The translations under genes and the position numbers were made by a program. Positions 16,356-27,521 of a stretch of 64,000 bases of DNA are shown here, piece by piece. Source of the DNA: Lachnospiraceae bacterium (GTDB taxonomy: Bacteria; Bacillota; Clostridia; Lachnospirales; Lachnospiraceae); assembly GCA_029006155.1 (NCBI GenBank), contig JAQXGF010000133.1:53802-117801 (forward strand). Direction: 5' to 3'. Position 1 is the stretch's first letter. The number at the start of each line of letters is the position of its first letter. The notes beneath the pieces are model-generated. The model saw only the letters and a program-made list of their open reading frames with translations. It was not told the DNA's origin and searched no databases.

Positions 16356-18791
16356 ATGAAATACGGCTATTTTGATGACGCGAATCGTGAATACGTGATT
16401 ACGACGCCGAAGACACCGCTCCCGTGGATCAATTACCTCGGCTGCAATGATTTCTTTTCCCTCTTATCGAACACCTGCGGCGGCTACAGCTTCTACAAAG
16501 ATGCCAAGCTTCTGCGCATTACCCGTTACCGCTACAATGACATTCCATACGATGCAAACGGAAAATATTATTATATCAAGGACGGCGATACCGTATGGAA
16601 CCCTGGCTGGAAGCCGACACAGACCGAGCTGGACTCCTATGCCTGCCACCACGGCATCGGCTACAGCCGCTTCTGTTCTTCAAAGAACGGCATAGCTGCC
16701 GACCTGCTCGCTTTCGTCCCGATGGATGCGACATGCGAGGTGAACCGCCTCACACTGACGAACCAGACTGACGCACCGAAGTCTCTGAAGCTCTTCTCTT
16801 ATGTAGAGTTCTGCCTCTGGAACGCGATGGATGATATGACCAACTTCCAGCGGAACTTAAGCATCGGTGAAGTGGAAGTCGTTGGCTCCACGATCTATCA
16901 CAAGACGGAGTACCGCGAGCGCCGGAATCACTACTCCTACTTCAGTGTCAACACTCCGGTCGACAGCTTCGACACGAGCCGCGACTGCTTCATCGGCGCA
17001 TACCGGGAAGGCTCTAATCCGGAAGCCGTCGAAAATGGCCGTTGCAGTGATTCGATTGCAAGTGGCTGGTCGCCGGTCGCTGCACATCACATCGAGCTCA
17101 CCCTCGCTCCGGGCGAATCCCGCAGCCTGATCTTCGTGCTCGGCTACGCAGAGAATCCGAAGGAAGAAAAATGGGAAAAGCCGGGCATCATCAATAAAAA
17201 ACCGGCCAATGAGCTGCTCGCCCGCTTCCAGACCGATGCGCAGGTCGACGCAGCTTTCGCAAAGCTGAATGAATACTGGGATACACTGCTCGCAAAATAT
17301 ACCGTCGATTCCGCAGACGAAAAGGTCAACCGCATGGTCAATATCTGGAACCAGTATCAGTGCATGGTGACGTTCAACATGTCCCGCTCCGCTTCCTACT
17401 ATGAGTCCGGTACCGGACGCGGTATGGGCTTCCGCGACTCCTGTCAGGACCTGCTCGGCTTCGTACACCTGATCCCGGAGCGTGCAAAGGAGCGTATCAT
17501 CGACATCGCTTCCACCCAGTTCGAGGACGGCAGTGCATACCATCAGTACCAGCCGCTTACCAAAAAGGGCAATATGGACATCGGCAGCGGCTTCAACGAC
17601 GATCCGCTCTGGCTGATCGCAGGCACTGCTGCTTATATCAAGGAGACCGGAGATTTCTCAATTCTGGACGAACAGGTACCGTTCGACAACGATGAATCCA
17701 AGGCTGCTCCGCTCTTTGAGCACCTGACCCGTTCCTTCCGCTACATCGTCGAGCACAAGGGCCCACATGACCTTCCGCTGATCGGCCGTGCAGACTGGAA
17801 TGACTGTCTGAATCTGAACTGCTTCTCCGACACACCGGGCGAGCCGTTCCAGACGACCGGACCGTCTGAAGGACCGGTCGCAGAATCTGTCTTCATCGCC
17901 GGAATGTTCGTAAAATACGGCAGAGAATATGCCGAGCTGTGCCACCGCCTCGGAAAAGAAGACCTCGCAAAGGATGCGCTTGACGAAGTCGACAAGATGT
18001 ACGCCGCGATCTTAAAGGATGGCTGGGACGGTGAATGGTTCATCCGTGCCTACGATGCACAGTCCCAGAAGGTCGGCTCAAAGGAATGCGAGGAAGGCCA
18101 GATCTTCATCGAGCCGCAGGGCTTCTGTGTCCTCGCCGGAGTCGGCATCAAGGAAGGACTCGCAGAGCGCGCATTAAAGTCCGTCGAGGAGCGTCTGGAT
18201 ACCAAGTACGGCATCATGATCCTGCAGCCGGCCTACACCCGGTACTATCTGAACCTTGGTGAAGTCTCCTCCTATCCGCCTGGATATAAGGAAAACGCAG
18301 GTATCTTCTGCCACAACAATCCGTGGGTATCGATCGCAGAGACCGTCGTCGGACACGGCTCCCGCGCATTCGAGATCTATAAAAAGACCTGCCCGGCCTA
18401 CATCGAGGATATCAGCGAGATCCATCGGACCGAGCCATATGTCTACTCGCAGATGGTAGCCGGTGCGGATGCCAAATTCTTCGGCGAGGCCAAGAACAGC
18501 TGGCTGACCGGAACCGCCGCATGGACCTTCGTGAATATCTCACAGGCCATCCTTGGCGTACAGCCGGAGTACGACGGACTCGGCATCGATCCGTGCGTAC
18601 CGGAAGGCTTCGGTGACTTCCATCTCGAGCGCTCCTTCCGTGGCGCCCGCTACTACATCGACGTCCAGAACCCGAACGGCGTACAGAAGGGCATCCAGAA
18701 GCTGATCGTAGACGGCAAAGAGATCGAAGGACATATCATTCCATTCGAAAAAGAAAAGACAGAGTATCATGTCACGGCTGTGATGGGATAA
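16356..18791 (+). CDS. Cellobiose phosphorylase (GH94)
   Basis: Cytosolic phosphorylase of 811 residues, the usual length, converting cellobiose plus phosphate to glucose 1-phosphate and glucose. The N-terminal [20 protein letters not shown] and [20 protein letters not shown] form the beta-sandwich start typical of GH94. The catalytic (alpha/alpha)6 barrel has [16 protein letters not shown] and RADWNDCLN (about residues 479-486), which carries the general-acid aspartate. No signal peptide is present. The gene stands alone behind a LacI-type operator, so imported cellobiose must come from a transporter elsewhere. Confidence 0.93.
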   Translation: MKYGYFDDANREYVITTPKTPLPWINYLGCNDFFSLLSNTCGGYSFYKDAKLLRITRYRYNDIPYDANGKYYYIKDGDTVWNPGWKPTQTELDSYACHHGIGYSRFCSSKNGIAADLLAFVPMDATCEVNRLTLTNQTDAPKSLKLFSYVEFCLWNAMDDMTNFQRNLSIGEVEVVGSTIYHKTEYRERRNHYSYFSVNTPVDSFDTSRDCFIGAYREGSNPEAVENGRCSDSIASGWSPVAAHHIELTLAPGESRSLIFVLGYAENPKEEKWEKPGIINKKPANELLARFQTDAQVDAAFAKLNEYWDTLLAKYTVDSADEKVNRMVNIWNQYQCMVTFNMSRSASYYESGTGRGMGFRDSCQDLLGFVHLIPERAKERIIDIASTQFEDGSAYHQYQPLTKKGNMDIGSGFNDDPLWLIAGTAAYIKETGDFSILDEQVPFDNDESKAAPLFEHLTRSFRYIVEHKGPHDLPLIGRADWNDCLNLNCFSDTPGEPFQTTGPSEGPVAESVFIAGMFVKYGREYAELCHRLGKEDLAKDALDEVDKMYAAILKDGWDGEWFIRAYDAQSQKVGSKECEEGQIFIEPQGFCVLAGVGIKEGLAERALKSVEERLDTKYGIMILQPAYTRYYLNLGEVSSYPPGYKENAGIFCHNNPWVSIAETVVGHGSRAFEIYKKTCPAYIEDISEIHRTEPYVYSQMVAGADAKFFGEAKNSWLTGTAAWTFVNISQAILGVQPEYDGLGIDPCVPEGFGDFHLERSFRGARYYIDVQNPNGVQKGIQKLIVDGKEIEGHIIPFEKEKTEYHVTAVMG

Positions 18792-18800
18792 ACTTTGAAC

Positions 18801-18846
18801 AAAAAAGCCCGGACCTTCACTCATGAAAGTCCGGGCAAATTTGTTC
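18801..18846. terminator. Bidirectional terminator between GH94 and nagB
   Basis: Arms GCCCGGAC and GTCCGGGC extended by CTT/AAG pairing (18807-18836), with A-rich sequence before and T-rich sequence after. It serves the convergent genes on both strands. Confidence 0.85.
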
Positions 18847-18852
18847 TAAAAA

Positions 18853-19590
18853 TTAGTAAAGTCCATCACACAAGGACAGAGCCGCCTCATCTGCAACGAC
18901 CGTCACATCGTTGTGCAGCTGCAGGATGGAGCCCGGTACAGACGGAGTGACCGGTCCAAAGAAAGCGTTCTTGACTGCCTCTGCCTTATCCTCTCCGGAT
19001 ACGACTACGAGGATGCGGTGTGCAGACATGATCGTCTTGATGCCCATCGTGTAGGCTTCCTTCGGGACATCATTTTCAGAAACGAAGAAGCGCATGTTTG
19101 CCTTGATCGTGCGCTCAGTCAGCTTTACGCAGTGCGTCTCTTTCTCAAATGCGATGCCCGGCTCGTTGAATCCAATGTGTCCGTTGTGGCCAAGACCCAG
19201 CAGCTGCAGATCCACACCGCCAACAGAATGAATGATGCGGTTATATTCGCCGCAGGCAACTTCACTGTCCGGCTCTGTGCCATCCGGAAGGAAGGTACGG
19301 TTGCGGTCGATATTGACCTTGCTGAACAGGTTCTCATTCATGAAATAGTAGTAGCTCTGCTCATTGTCTCTGGTCAGTCCCTTGTACTCGTCCAGGTTCA
19401 CGGTCGTCACCTCAGAGAAATCCAGATCTCCCTTATTGTACCACTCGACCAGCTGCTTATAGGTGCCGATCGGCGTCGATCCGGTCGCCAGTCCCAGTAC
19501 ACAGTTCGGCTTCATAATCACCTGTGCAGAAATGATATTTGCTGCTTTTCTGCTCAGATCGTTGTAATCTTTTGCTTTTACGATTTTCAT
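18853..19590 (-). CDS. nagB: Glucosamine-6-phosphate deaminase
   Basis: Enzyme of 245 residues converting glucosamine 6-phosphate to fructose 6-phosphate and ammonia. It has the phosphate-site motif LGLATGSTPIGTY, the TVNLDEYKGL block with the catalytic acid, and LLGLGHNGHIGFNEPG with the catalytic histidine. The start at 19590 follows AGAGGA; a longer reading to 19773 has no ribosome site and a non-family prefix. No nagA is adjacent. Confidence 0.93.
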   Translation of the reverse strand: MKIVKAKDYNDLSRKAANIISAQVIMKPNCVLGLATGSTPIGTYKQLVEWYNKGDLDFSEVTTVNLDEYKGLTRDNEQSYYYFMNENLFSKVNIDRNRTFLPDGTEPDSEVACGEYNRIIHSVGGVDLQLLGLGHNGHIGFNEPGIAFEKETHCVKLTERTIKANMRFFVSENDVPKEAYTMGIKTIMSAHRILVVVSGEDKAEAVKNAFFGPVTPSVPGSILQLHNDVTVVADEAALSLCDGLY

Positions 19591-19730
19591 ATCCAAGTCC
19601 TCTTTTCTAGTAGTAAATGATGTGCGGCATGCCGCTCTGTTCTCTATTCTATCGCACCATTCTACTTCTTGCAAGTGAAAACGAGGGGAATTCTTGTCTT
19701 CTCTTGTGTTCGTGAGAGAAAGACATAAAA

Positions 19731-19787
19731 ACAGCAGTGCCAATCCAGCATATAGTTTCTGCCGAACCGACACTGCCGTCTTTTTTA
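19731..19787 (-). terminator. Terminator after the first GH51 gene
   Basis: GCAGTG (19734-19739) pairs with CACTGC (19771-19776). T-runs lie on both sides (TTTTTT plus strand, TTTTT minus strand), so it can act in both directions. Confidence 0.55.
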
Positions 19788-19792
19788 TTCCG

Positions 19793-19853
19793 CATAGCAG
19801 ACATTACGCGAATCTGACGAATCTTCACAGCCCGCCTCGCTCCCTGCTCATAT
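19793..19853 (+). repeat. Interspersed repeat, copy E (degenerate)
   Basis: GCATAGCAGACATTACGCGA followed by CGCCTCGCTCCCTGCTCATA. It has the same order of blocks as the better copies (AGCGGACATTCGC..., CTTCGCTACTTGCTCAT) with an extra stretch between them. Confidence 0.45.
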
Positions 19854-19873
19854 CCAAATGCTAATCCATTATT

Positions 19874-21418
<1,545 letters not shown>

Positions 21419-21468
21419 CTATTTGCTACTTTTCTGATATTTCCCCATGCCTGCACCTGATTCAGCTC

Positions 21469-21510
21469 AAAGCGGATATTCATTCGCAATCCGCTTCGCT
21501 GCTTGCTTCC
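21469..21510 (+). repeat. Interspersed repeat, copy C, overlapping a gene end
   Basis: AAAGCGGATATTCATTCGCA then ATCCGCTTCGCTGCTTGCTT. Read on the minus strand it provides the last residues (EASSEADCE) and stop codon of the small zinc protein gene. Confidence 0.7.
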
Positions 21511-21824
21511 TGCACCCGCGTCCACGCCGGCTTTACGAGCGGACAGCTGTTCTTCTTCATCACCGCCCGCAGCTCCACATAGCAGCCGCAGATCCGGCAC
21601 ATCCCCTGATACAGCTTCTCACATTCTTTGCAGAGTGCGAGCCGCTCCTCATAGCGTTCGCTGCTCACCTTCAGATCTGCATCGAGATGCTCGATGTACT
21701 CATGCAAGGTACGGAAATATTCCGTCTGCTCCATCTCGCGGGTCAGGCATTTTCTGCAGAACCGGCGCGGCTCCGAGGTATTCGGTGCCGCACCGATCTG
21801 ATCTTTTTTATCTTCTATATTCAT
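21480..21824 (-). CDS. Small cysteine-rich protein, DUF6171 type
   Basis: Protein of 114 residues with four CxxC-like pairs suited to zinc: CRKCL (about 23-27), CKEC (about 68-71), and CRICGC (about 78-83). The spacing and the block MCRICGCYVELRAVMKKNSCP match a small family I know as DUF6171 in Lachnospiraceae; its role is unknown. It lies between the two GH51 genes on the same strand. Its last nine residues are encoded by a copy of the interspersed repeat, so the C-terminus has probably been replaced by repeat insertion or drift. Confidence 0.7.
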   Translation of the reverse strand: MNIEDKKDQIGAAPNTSEPRRFCRKCLTREMEQTEYFRTLHEYIEHLDADLKVSSERYEERLALCKECEKLYQGMCRICGCYVELRAVMKKNSCPLVKPAWTRVQEASSEADCE

Positions 21825-21990
21825 AATGCATCTCTCTCCAGCCGACTAAGCAAACCCATCTTCCCTTTATTCCTGCGAGCAAATCATACTATTATATCTA
21901 CTAATTTGCCGACAGTACTTCAAATACTCTATATTTCCATAATATTTGATTTATAAAGATGCCTTTCATATCAGCCTTCGAGCTATCCTC

Positions 21991-23493
21991 TTACTCTACT
22001 GTGATATGCAGTACGGAGCATGCCGGGATCGTGAACTTCAGTCCGCCATGAACGCGCTCTACGCCATCGAATGCCTTTACAGTCACTGCATCCGGATTCT
22101 CGAACGTATTCATCGCATGCATCTCCTCGGTCAGGATCTCTGCGCTGACCTTCTCGCCTGCAAAACCAACGATTCTGGTCTCTACCGGATAGCTGTCGGT
22201 CACAGACAGGTTTGCGATCGTGATCTGCAGCTTGCCGTCTGCATCGATGGAAGCAGACTCGCTCAGGTTCGGTACCTGATACTCGTCTTCCAGTCCGATC
22301 TGCTCGGTCTCGACATGGCTGTCTACCAGCGTCGCATCCTGATGATTCTTGAACATCTTGAATACATGGTAGGTCGGTGTCTTGATCATCTGCGGGCCAT
22401 CGGTCAGGATGACAGACTGCAGTACGTTGACGAGCTGTGCGATATTCGCCATCTTCACACGGTCAGAATGCTTGTTGAAGATGTTGAGGTTGATGCCTGC
22501 GACGAGCGCGTCACGCATCGTGTTCTGCTGATACAAAAATCCCGGATTCGTGCCCGGCTCTACCGTGAACCAGGTACCCCACTCATCGACGATCAGACCT
22601 ACCTTCTTCTCCGGGTCATACTGATCCATGATCGCGCCGTGGCGGTTGATCAGTGTCTCCATGTACAGCGTCTTTGCAAGCGTCTTGTACCATACCTTCT
22701 CATCGAAGTCGGTCGCGCTGCCCTTGATCTCCCATCCTTCCGGATGTGTATAATAATGAAGAGAAAGTCCGTCCATGAATCCGTGGAACTGTGGCGGGCA
22801 ATGACGGAAGCAGGTCTTCATCACACCCTCGGTCCACTCATAGTCGTCTACATTCGGTCCGCATGCTACCTTGAAGATCTTCTTGTCCTGATTGTACTCA
22901 CGCACGTAGGTCTGATATCTGCGGTAAAGATTGCCGTAGTACTCCGGTGTCATGTTTCCGCCGCAGCCCCAGTTCTCGTTGCCGACTCCGAAATAATCAA
23001 CGGTCCAGGCATCCTCATGGCCATTTGCCTTTCTCATATCTGCCATCGGGGATACACCCTCAAAGGTCATGTACTCGACCCACTCAGACATCTCCTGTAC
23101 GGTGCCGCTTCCGACGTTGCCGTTGATGTATGCCTTACAGCCCAGCTGGCGGCACAGCTCGAAGAACTCATGCGTACCGAAGCTGTTGTCCTCTACGACT
23201 CCGCCCCAGTGGGTGTTGATCATTTTCTTACGGGTCTCCTTCGGGCCTACGCCGTCTCTCCAGTGATATTCATCGGCGAAACATCCACCCGGCCCGCGAA
23301 GTACCGGAATCTTCATCTCCTTGAGCGCCTCTACTACATCGTTCCGCATACCGTTCGTATTCGGGATGTCGGAATTCTCTCCTACGTAAAGTCCCTCATA
23401 GATGCAGCGTCCAAGATGCTCTGAAAAATGTCCGTAGATCTCTTTGTTGATTTTGCTTTTTTTGTTTTCTGTGTTGATAACGTACTTTGCCAT
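21991..23493 (-). CDS. Alpha-L-arabinofuranosidase (GH51), second copy
   Basis: Cytosolic glycosidase of 500 residues. The acid/base glutamate is in [13 protein letters not shown] and the nucleophile in [10 protein letters not shown]. The start [25 protein letters not shown] and [19 protein letters not shown] match the GH51 branch often active on arabino-oligosaccharides. Its upstream region (23494-23842) holds an operator-like inverted repeat over a predicted -35 and a TTAAAATATTTTAA palindrome shared with the GH43 gene, so it may be regulated separately from the first copy. Confidence 0.93.
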   Translation of the reverse strand: MAKYVINTENKKSKINKEIYGHFSEHLGRCIYEGLYVGENSDIPNTNGMRNDVVEALKEMKIPVLRGPGGCFADEYHWRDGVGPKETRKKMINTHWGGVVEDNSFGTHEFFELCRQLGCKAYINGNVGSGTVQEMSEWVEYMTFEGVSPMADMRKANGHEDAWTVDYFGVGNENWGCGGNMTPEYYGNLYRRYQTYVREYNQDKKIFKVACGPNVDDYEWTEGVMKTCFRHCPPQFHGFMDGLSLHYYTHPEGWEIKGSATDFDEKVWYKTLAKTLYMETLINRHGAIMDQYDPEKKVGLIVDEWGTWFTVEPGTNPGFLYQQNTMRDALVAGINLNIFNKHSDRVKMANIAQLVNVLQSVILTDGPQMIKTPTYHVFKMFKNHQDATLVDSHVETEQIGLEDEYQVPNLSESASIDADGKLQITIANLSVTDSYPVETRIVGFAGEKVSAEILTEEMHAMNTFENPDAVTVKAFDGVERVHGGLKFTIPACSVLHITVE

Positions 23494-23515
23494 AATGTCC
23501 TCGCTCCATAAATAA

Positions 23516-23529
23516 TTAAAATATTTTAA
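23516..23529. promoter_or_regulatory. Shared palindrome TTAAAATATTTTAA upstream of GH51 copy 2
   Basis: Perfect 14-bp palindrome followed by G, 23 bp before the GH51 start. The same 15 bp occur at 29623-29637 upstream of the GH43 gene. It is AT-rich, so chance is possible. Confidence 0.4.
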
Positions 23530-23543
23530 GTTAAGCTAAATTG

Positions 23544-23580
23544 AGAATACCACAAAACACTTGCTTCTTACAAGTGTTTT
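23544..23580 (-). promoter_or_regulatory. Promoter with overlapping inverted repeat, GH51 copy 2
   Basis: Minus strand -35 TTGTAA (23568-23573), 18-bp spacer, -10 TATTCT (23544-23549). A perfect inverted repeat AAAACACTTG/CAAGTGTTTT with a 7-nt spacer (23554-23580) covers the -35, as an operator would. Confidence 0.45.
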
Positions 23581-23694
23581 TGTTCTTTCTTTCTGTATAA
23601 AATATTTGCATTTTTGTAAATATTTTTATGCATTTTGCTGTTTTCCTTCTTTTCCATTTTGATATCTGCGCAACTGTTTTTGTAGGATCATACG

Positions 23695-23706
23695 ATTAAC
23701 GTTAAT
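23695..23706. promoter_or_regulatory. LacI-like palindrome ATTAACGTTAAT
   Basis: Perfect 12-bp palindrome with central CG, about 190 bp upstream of the second GH51 gene. It resembles LacI/MalR-type operators; no binding protein can be assigned. Confidence 0.3.
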
Positions 23707-23771
23707 ATAACATTGGACCACATCACTGTATTTTGCAGGTCGCACCGGCGAATCTGATTTCAGGACAAACA

Positions 23772-23796
23772 ATACCCCACGACGAGCGTGGGGTAT
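23772..23796 (-). terminator. Terminator of the sugar importer operon
   Basis: Perfect 10-bp arms ATACCCCACG/CGTGGGGTAT with a 5-nt loop, followed on the minus strand by TGTTTGT. Confidence 0.75.
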
Positions 23797-23842
23797 CAAA
23801 AAATCTGTATTTACCGGTACTATGTACTGCCCTCTTTGTCGA

Positions 23843-24742
23843 TCAGCCCTTTACTGCACCGCTCGTCATACCTTCTACGAGGTAGCGGTTGAAGATGAGG
23901 TAGATCGCCAGGATCGGAAGGATACCAAACATGGAACCTGCGATCAGGACATTGTAGTTATTACCGTACGGGGTCAGAAGGGTATTTAAACCAATCTGCA
24001 GTGTGAACTTGCTTGTATCACGGAATACGAGCATCGGCCAGAGCATGTTGTTCCAGGAACCCATCGCACACATGATCGCCTGAGAAGCGAATGCCGGCTT
24101 CGTGATCGGCATCATGATCTTGACACTGATGCCATACTCGGTACAGCCATCCACACGTGCTGCATCCAGCAGTTCTTTCGGAAGGCTCGTCATATACTGC
24201 TTGAAGAAGAAAATCGTACCGGCTGCACACAGACCCGGCAGGAATACACCTGCGTTGCTGTCTACAAGACCGATCTTGGTGATCTCCTGATACAGCGGGA
24301 GCATCAGAATTTCGAACGGTACGGACATCGTTGCGATGACCATGAAAAACAGGAAGCCCTGCAGTTTGAACTTATACATGGAAAGTCCATATGCGACAAA
24401 GTAGCAGACAAGCAGTGTCAGCACTACCGTCGTCAGTGTCAGGATCAGGCTGTTCTTATACCACATGAAATACTTTCTGGATGTCTCCAGTACATCTGCG
24501 GACATTCCCTTCGGATGGAAAATCGCAAACAGCTCACTGTAGTTCTGGAGGCTGACCGGTGAGTGCAGATCCAGAGACATACCAGTCGTGATTACTTTTG
24601 CGCCATCCCGGAAAGAACCGAGCAGACCGCAGACAAGCGGAAATGCGATCAGCAGACAGATGATCAGGAACAGGCCGGTCGCCAGCACGGTTCCCACTTT
24701 ATGGTTTTCTGCCATTGTTTTCTGTTTTGGAGTCTTTGCCAT
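23843..24742 (-). CDS. Sugar ABC transporter permease, MalG type
   Basis: Inner permease subunit of 299 residues with six membrane segments. The EAA loop is LLDAARVDGCTEYGISVKIMMPI, the contact site for the ATPase. It starts 4 bp after the stop of the MalF-type gene and is the last gene of the operon. No ATPase gene is next to it; such importers usually share an MsmK-type ATPase encoded elsewhere. Position among arabinofuranosidase genes suggests arabino-oligosaccharides as cargo (inference). Confidence 0.9.
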   Translation of the reverse strand: MAKTPKQKTMAENHKVGTVLATGLFLIICLLIAFPLVCGLLGSFRDGAKVITTGMSLDLHSPVSLQNYSELFAIFHPKGMSADVLETSRKYFMWYKNSLILTLTTVVLTLLVCYFVAYGLSMYKFKLQGFLFFMVIATMSVPFEILMLPLYQEITKIGLVDSNAGVFLPGLCAAGTIFFFKQYMTSLPKELLDAARVDGCTEYGISVKIMMPITKPAFASQAIMCAMGSWNNMLWPMLVFRDTSKFTLQIGLNTLLTPYGNNYNVLIAGSMFGILPILAIYLIFNRYLVEGMTSGAVKG

Positions 24743-24746
24743 TTCC

Positions 24747-25655
24747 CTAGTCCTCCTTTTTCTTTCCGATATGGAAGGTACCCGTCGCTATGAGCTGTAC
24801 GAAGTTGATTACAAGTGCGATCACCATCAGTACGACACCAACCGCGCATGCGTAACCCATCTCATTTTTCTCAATACCACGACGATACAGGTATCCTACG
24901 ATCGTCAGACCGATGTTCTTCGGAGATCCGTTGCCGCCCCAGATCATGAAGCTCTCAAGGAACATGGACAGACCTGCGAATACGGAAATCGTGACAACGT
25001 ATACCGTCGTCGGCTTCAGAAGCGGAAGTGTGATGTAACGGAACTTCTGCCATCCATTTGCACCGTCGATATCTCCGGACTCGTACAGGGATGTATCAAT
25101 CGCCTTCAGTCCTGCCACATAATAGAGGATATTAACGCCGGTCCAGCGCCATACGCACAGAAGCAGCAGTGCGCACCAACCGGTCGACTTGGATCTCAGC
25201 CACGGCTGAGACGCCTTTCCGAGTGCATTCATGATAACGTTCAGCTGTCCATTGTCTCCCTCGGAGAACATCAGACGGAACAGCAGACCGGAAATAACTA
25301 CGGACGTCAGTGCCGGAATGTACATGATGACTTTCCATACACCCTTCGCCTTTGTCAGACGGCTCTCAAGGAGCACTGCCAGCAGCATCGGGATCGGCAC
25401 CATCAGAAGCAGTGTCAGCACCATATATTCCAAGCTGTTTCCTACGGCGATACGGAATACTTTATCACCGAGCAGCTTTTTAAAATGCTTGAGTCCCACC
25501 CATTTCATTCCGCCGAATGATACATCCTGAAAACTCATTGAAATACCAGAAACCAGCGGATACAACCAGAAAATCAGCAGGCTCAGCACAAACGGAACCA
25601 CAAACACATACGGTGCGATCTTCTGGGAATACAATAACTTCTTTGCCTTTTTCAC
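24747..25655 (-). CDS. Sugar ABC transporter permease, MalF type
   Basis: Permease subunit of 302 residues with six membrane segments. The EAA loop is YESGDIDGANGWQKFRYITL. The start codon is GTG behind a strong AAAGGAGG site 8 bp away. It pairs with the following MalG-type protein and receives cargo from the binding protein encoded upstream. The 112-bp gap before it holds a strong hairpin (25689-25727). Confidence 0.9.
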   Translation of the reverse strand: MKKAKKLLYSQKIAPYVFVVPFVLSLLIFWLYPLVSGISMSFQDVSFGGMKWVGLKHFKKLLGDKVFRIAVGNSLEYMVLTLLLMVPIPMLLAVLLESRLTKAKGVWKVIMYIPALTSVVISGLLFRLMFSEGDNGQLNVIMNALGKASQPWLRSKSTGWCALLLLCVWRWTGVNILYYVAGLKAIDTSLYESGDIDGANGWQKFRYITLPLLKPTTVYVVTISVFAGLSMFLESFMIWGGNGSPKNIGLTIVGYLYRRGIEKNEMGYACAVGVVLMVIALVINFVQLIATGTFHIGKKKED

Positions 25656-25688
25656 AATGTATTCCTCCTTTCACATCTTCACATCAAA

Positions 25689-25727
25689 GAGGGGCGGCCC
25701 GGGAATGCAATTCCCTTGACCTCCCCC
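25689..25727 (-). terminator. Intra-operon hairpin between binding protein and permeases
   Basis: Inner perfect stem GGGAAT-GCA-ATTCCC (25701-25715) with an outer GGGG/CCCC extension. There is no long T-run, so it more likely protects the upstream mRNA end or causes partial termination. Confidence 0.5.
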
Positions 25728-25767
25728 CATATCATTTCATATTACTTGAATCGTTGCGAACCGCCTA

Positions 25768-27123
25768 TCAGCCGATCTCGCTCTCGATTGCGTCCTGAGC
25801 TTCCTGAAGTGCATCTGCTACATCCATGCCGTCAACGAAGATCTCGTTCAGGGTGTAGGTGTTGATCTGCTCGTTCAGTGCCGGAGAGTTGGAAGTCGTG
25901 TAGATCGTTCCGATCGCATCGTCTGCTGCCAGCTCATTCAGAACCTCATACGGCTTTACACGGAAGAATGTGTTGTACTGGTTGGACTCGTCATATGCGA
26001 ATGCCTCATCAGACCACAGGGACTCGTTGCAAACGTCAAATCCAAGGTCATTCCAGATGTGCTTCTCACCTTCCTCAGAGCACTTAGCCCATGCAAGCCA
26101 CTCTGCTGCAAGCTCCGGATTCTCGCACTCGTTTGTTACAACTGTACCGGTACCACCGATACCAACGGAACACTTCTGACCCTCTTCGAATACCGGGCAG
26201 GTCGTGATATCCCATTTGCCCTTTTCATCCGGCATGTAGTTTGTGAAACGGCTCATGTACCACATTGCCTTCGGGAAGGAAGCGATCTTGCCATCAACGA
26301 TCTGTGCACGGCATCCGTCTGTGTCGGTATGTCCGTCAGTAGAGATCATTGCGATACCATCGTTCAGCCACTCCTGCTGCATGGTCAGCATCTTCTGTAC
26401 AGAATCAAGCTGTACATTTACCTCTGCATCCTCGCCAAGGCCGCCGGTCCAGTCCTCACCGTACTCAGCCATAGCCAGCCACAGCCAGTCTGTTCCGCCT
26501 GTATCAACAGAAGTCAGGTACACTTCACCATTGGAAGCTTCCTTCAGCTGCTCACCAAGTGCGGTATAATCATCCCAGGTCTTTACAGACTTGTAATCCA
26601 GTCCATACTGCTCAAAGATGTCTGCGTTCCAGTACATTACGGTAGCGCCTACGTGTGTCGGAACACCGATTCTTGCGCCATCTGCTCTGGAGTATACATC
26701 CAGACGAGCCTTTACAAGAGAATCTTCATACGGAGCAAGTGCATCTGTCATATCGTACAGCGGGCAATCCTCACCAACGTAGTTCGGGAACTGACCGATC
26801 TCGATATCGCACATATCCGGTGCGCCGCTGCCAGCCTGCAGGGACATCATCAGCTTGTTGTGCATGTCAGAGTACGGATAAGTACTGAACGTGATCTGGA
26901 TCTGCTTGTCCGGATTCTGCTCATTCCACTCATTTACCATGTTTGCGTAGAACTCATTGTGTACGTCTACGAATGACCACAGTTCAAAGTGTGTTCCGTC
27001 TTCCGGTCCTACGGTGGTGACTGCGCTCGGAGCTGCCTCGGTCTCTTCCTCAGCGAAAGCAACCGTTCCCATGGATGCTACCATGGAAGCAGCGAGGAGC
27101 ATTGTAAGCCATTTCTTCTTCAT
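25768..27123 (-). CDS. Sugar-binding protein of the arabinoside ABC importer
   Basis: Secreted solute-binding protein of 451 residues (SBP family 1). A signal peptide of about 24 residues ends VAFA-EEE and looks like a signal peptidase I site; there is no lipobox cysteine. An acidic linker EEETEAAPS follows. The mature part has FELWSFVDVHNEFYANMVNEWNEQNP and PDMCDIEIGQFPNYV, typical of oligosaccharide binders. It heads the operon behind a near-consensus promoter whose spacer is a palindrome. Arabino-oligosaccharide binding is an inference from the neighbouring GH51 and GH43 genes. Confidence 0.88.
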   Translation of the reverse strand: MKKKWLTMLLAASMVASMGTVAFAEEETEAAPSAVTTVGPEDGTHFELWSFVDVHNEFYANMVNEWNEQNPDKQIQITFSTYPYSDMHNKLMMSLQAGSGAPDMCDIEIGQFPNYVGEDCPLYDMTDALAPYEDSLVKARLDVYSRADGARIGVPTHVGATVMYWNADIFEQYGLDYKSVKTWDDYTALGEQLKEASNGEVYLTSVDTGGTDWLWLAMAEYGEDWTGGLGEDAEVNVQLDSVQKMLTMQQEWLNDGIAMISTDGHTDTDGCRAQIVDGKIASFPKAMWYMSRFTNYMPDEKGKWDITTCPVFEEGQKCSVGIGGTGTVVTNECENPELAAEWLAWAKCSEEGEKHIWNDLGFDVCNESLWSDEAFAYDESNQYNTFFRVKPYEVLNELAADDAIGTIYTTSNSPALNEQINTYTLNEIFVDGMDVADALQEAQDAIESEIG

Positions 27124-27230
27124 AAAGATCCTCCTTTTGGTACAATGTGCACATGTGACTATTTCGATTGCTTCGAAATACTTTTGTGCATCCTGTACAC
27201 TTTTTTTTGCTTTTTAAAATTTCTAGTCAT

Positions 27231-27259
27231 AATATACAACGTTTTCGTCGTATTGTCAA
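27231..27259 (-). promoter_or_regulatory. Promoter of the importer operon with operator in the spacer
   Basis: Minus strand -35 TTGACA (27254-27259), 17-bp spacer, -10 TATATT (27231-27236). Positions 27234-27253 form an imperfect palindrome, ATACAACG-TTTT-CGTCGTAT (7 of 8 pairs), that fills the spacer, so a dimeric repressor there would exclude RNA polymerase. The rest of the 398-bp divergent gap to 27522 is AT-rich with no gene seen. Confidence 0.65.
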
Positions 27260-27521
27260 TTACAAATTAAATTATTTTATGATTTTCTATAATTACCAAA
27301 AAGTCCGTCCGTTATTGACAATCATACCCCTGTTTTTTTGTGCAGGATGCTCAAACCCGATTTTGATCCTTTATTTTTCCTTAAAAAATTCTCAGTTTTC
27401 TTTACTTTTTTCTAAAATTCAATTGCGTTTTCCGTGGTTTTATTTTAAAATTTATACATAGAAGTATATCATAATGTTGGGGTAAAAGGTATTTTGTATC
27501 ATACCATCAGAAAGGGACAAC

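Noticed and set aside
21946..23424. Long plus-strand reading frame of 492 codons
   Set aside because: It lies fully opposite the second GH51 gene, has no ribosome site and resembles no family; it is an antisense shadow. The same holds for long frames opposite the Na/Pi symporter, pstS/pstC, the GH51 copy 1 and malic enzyme genes.
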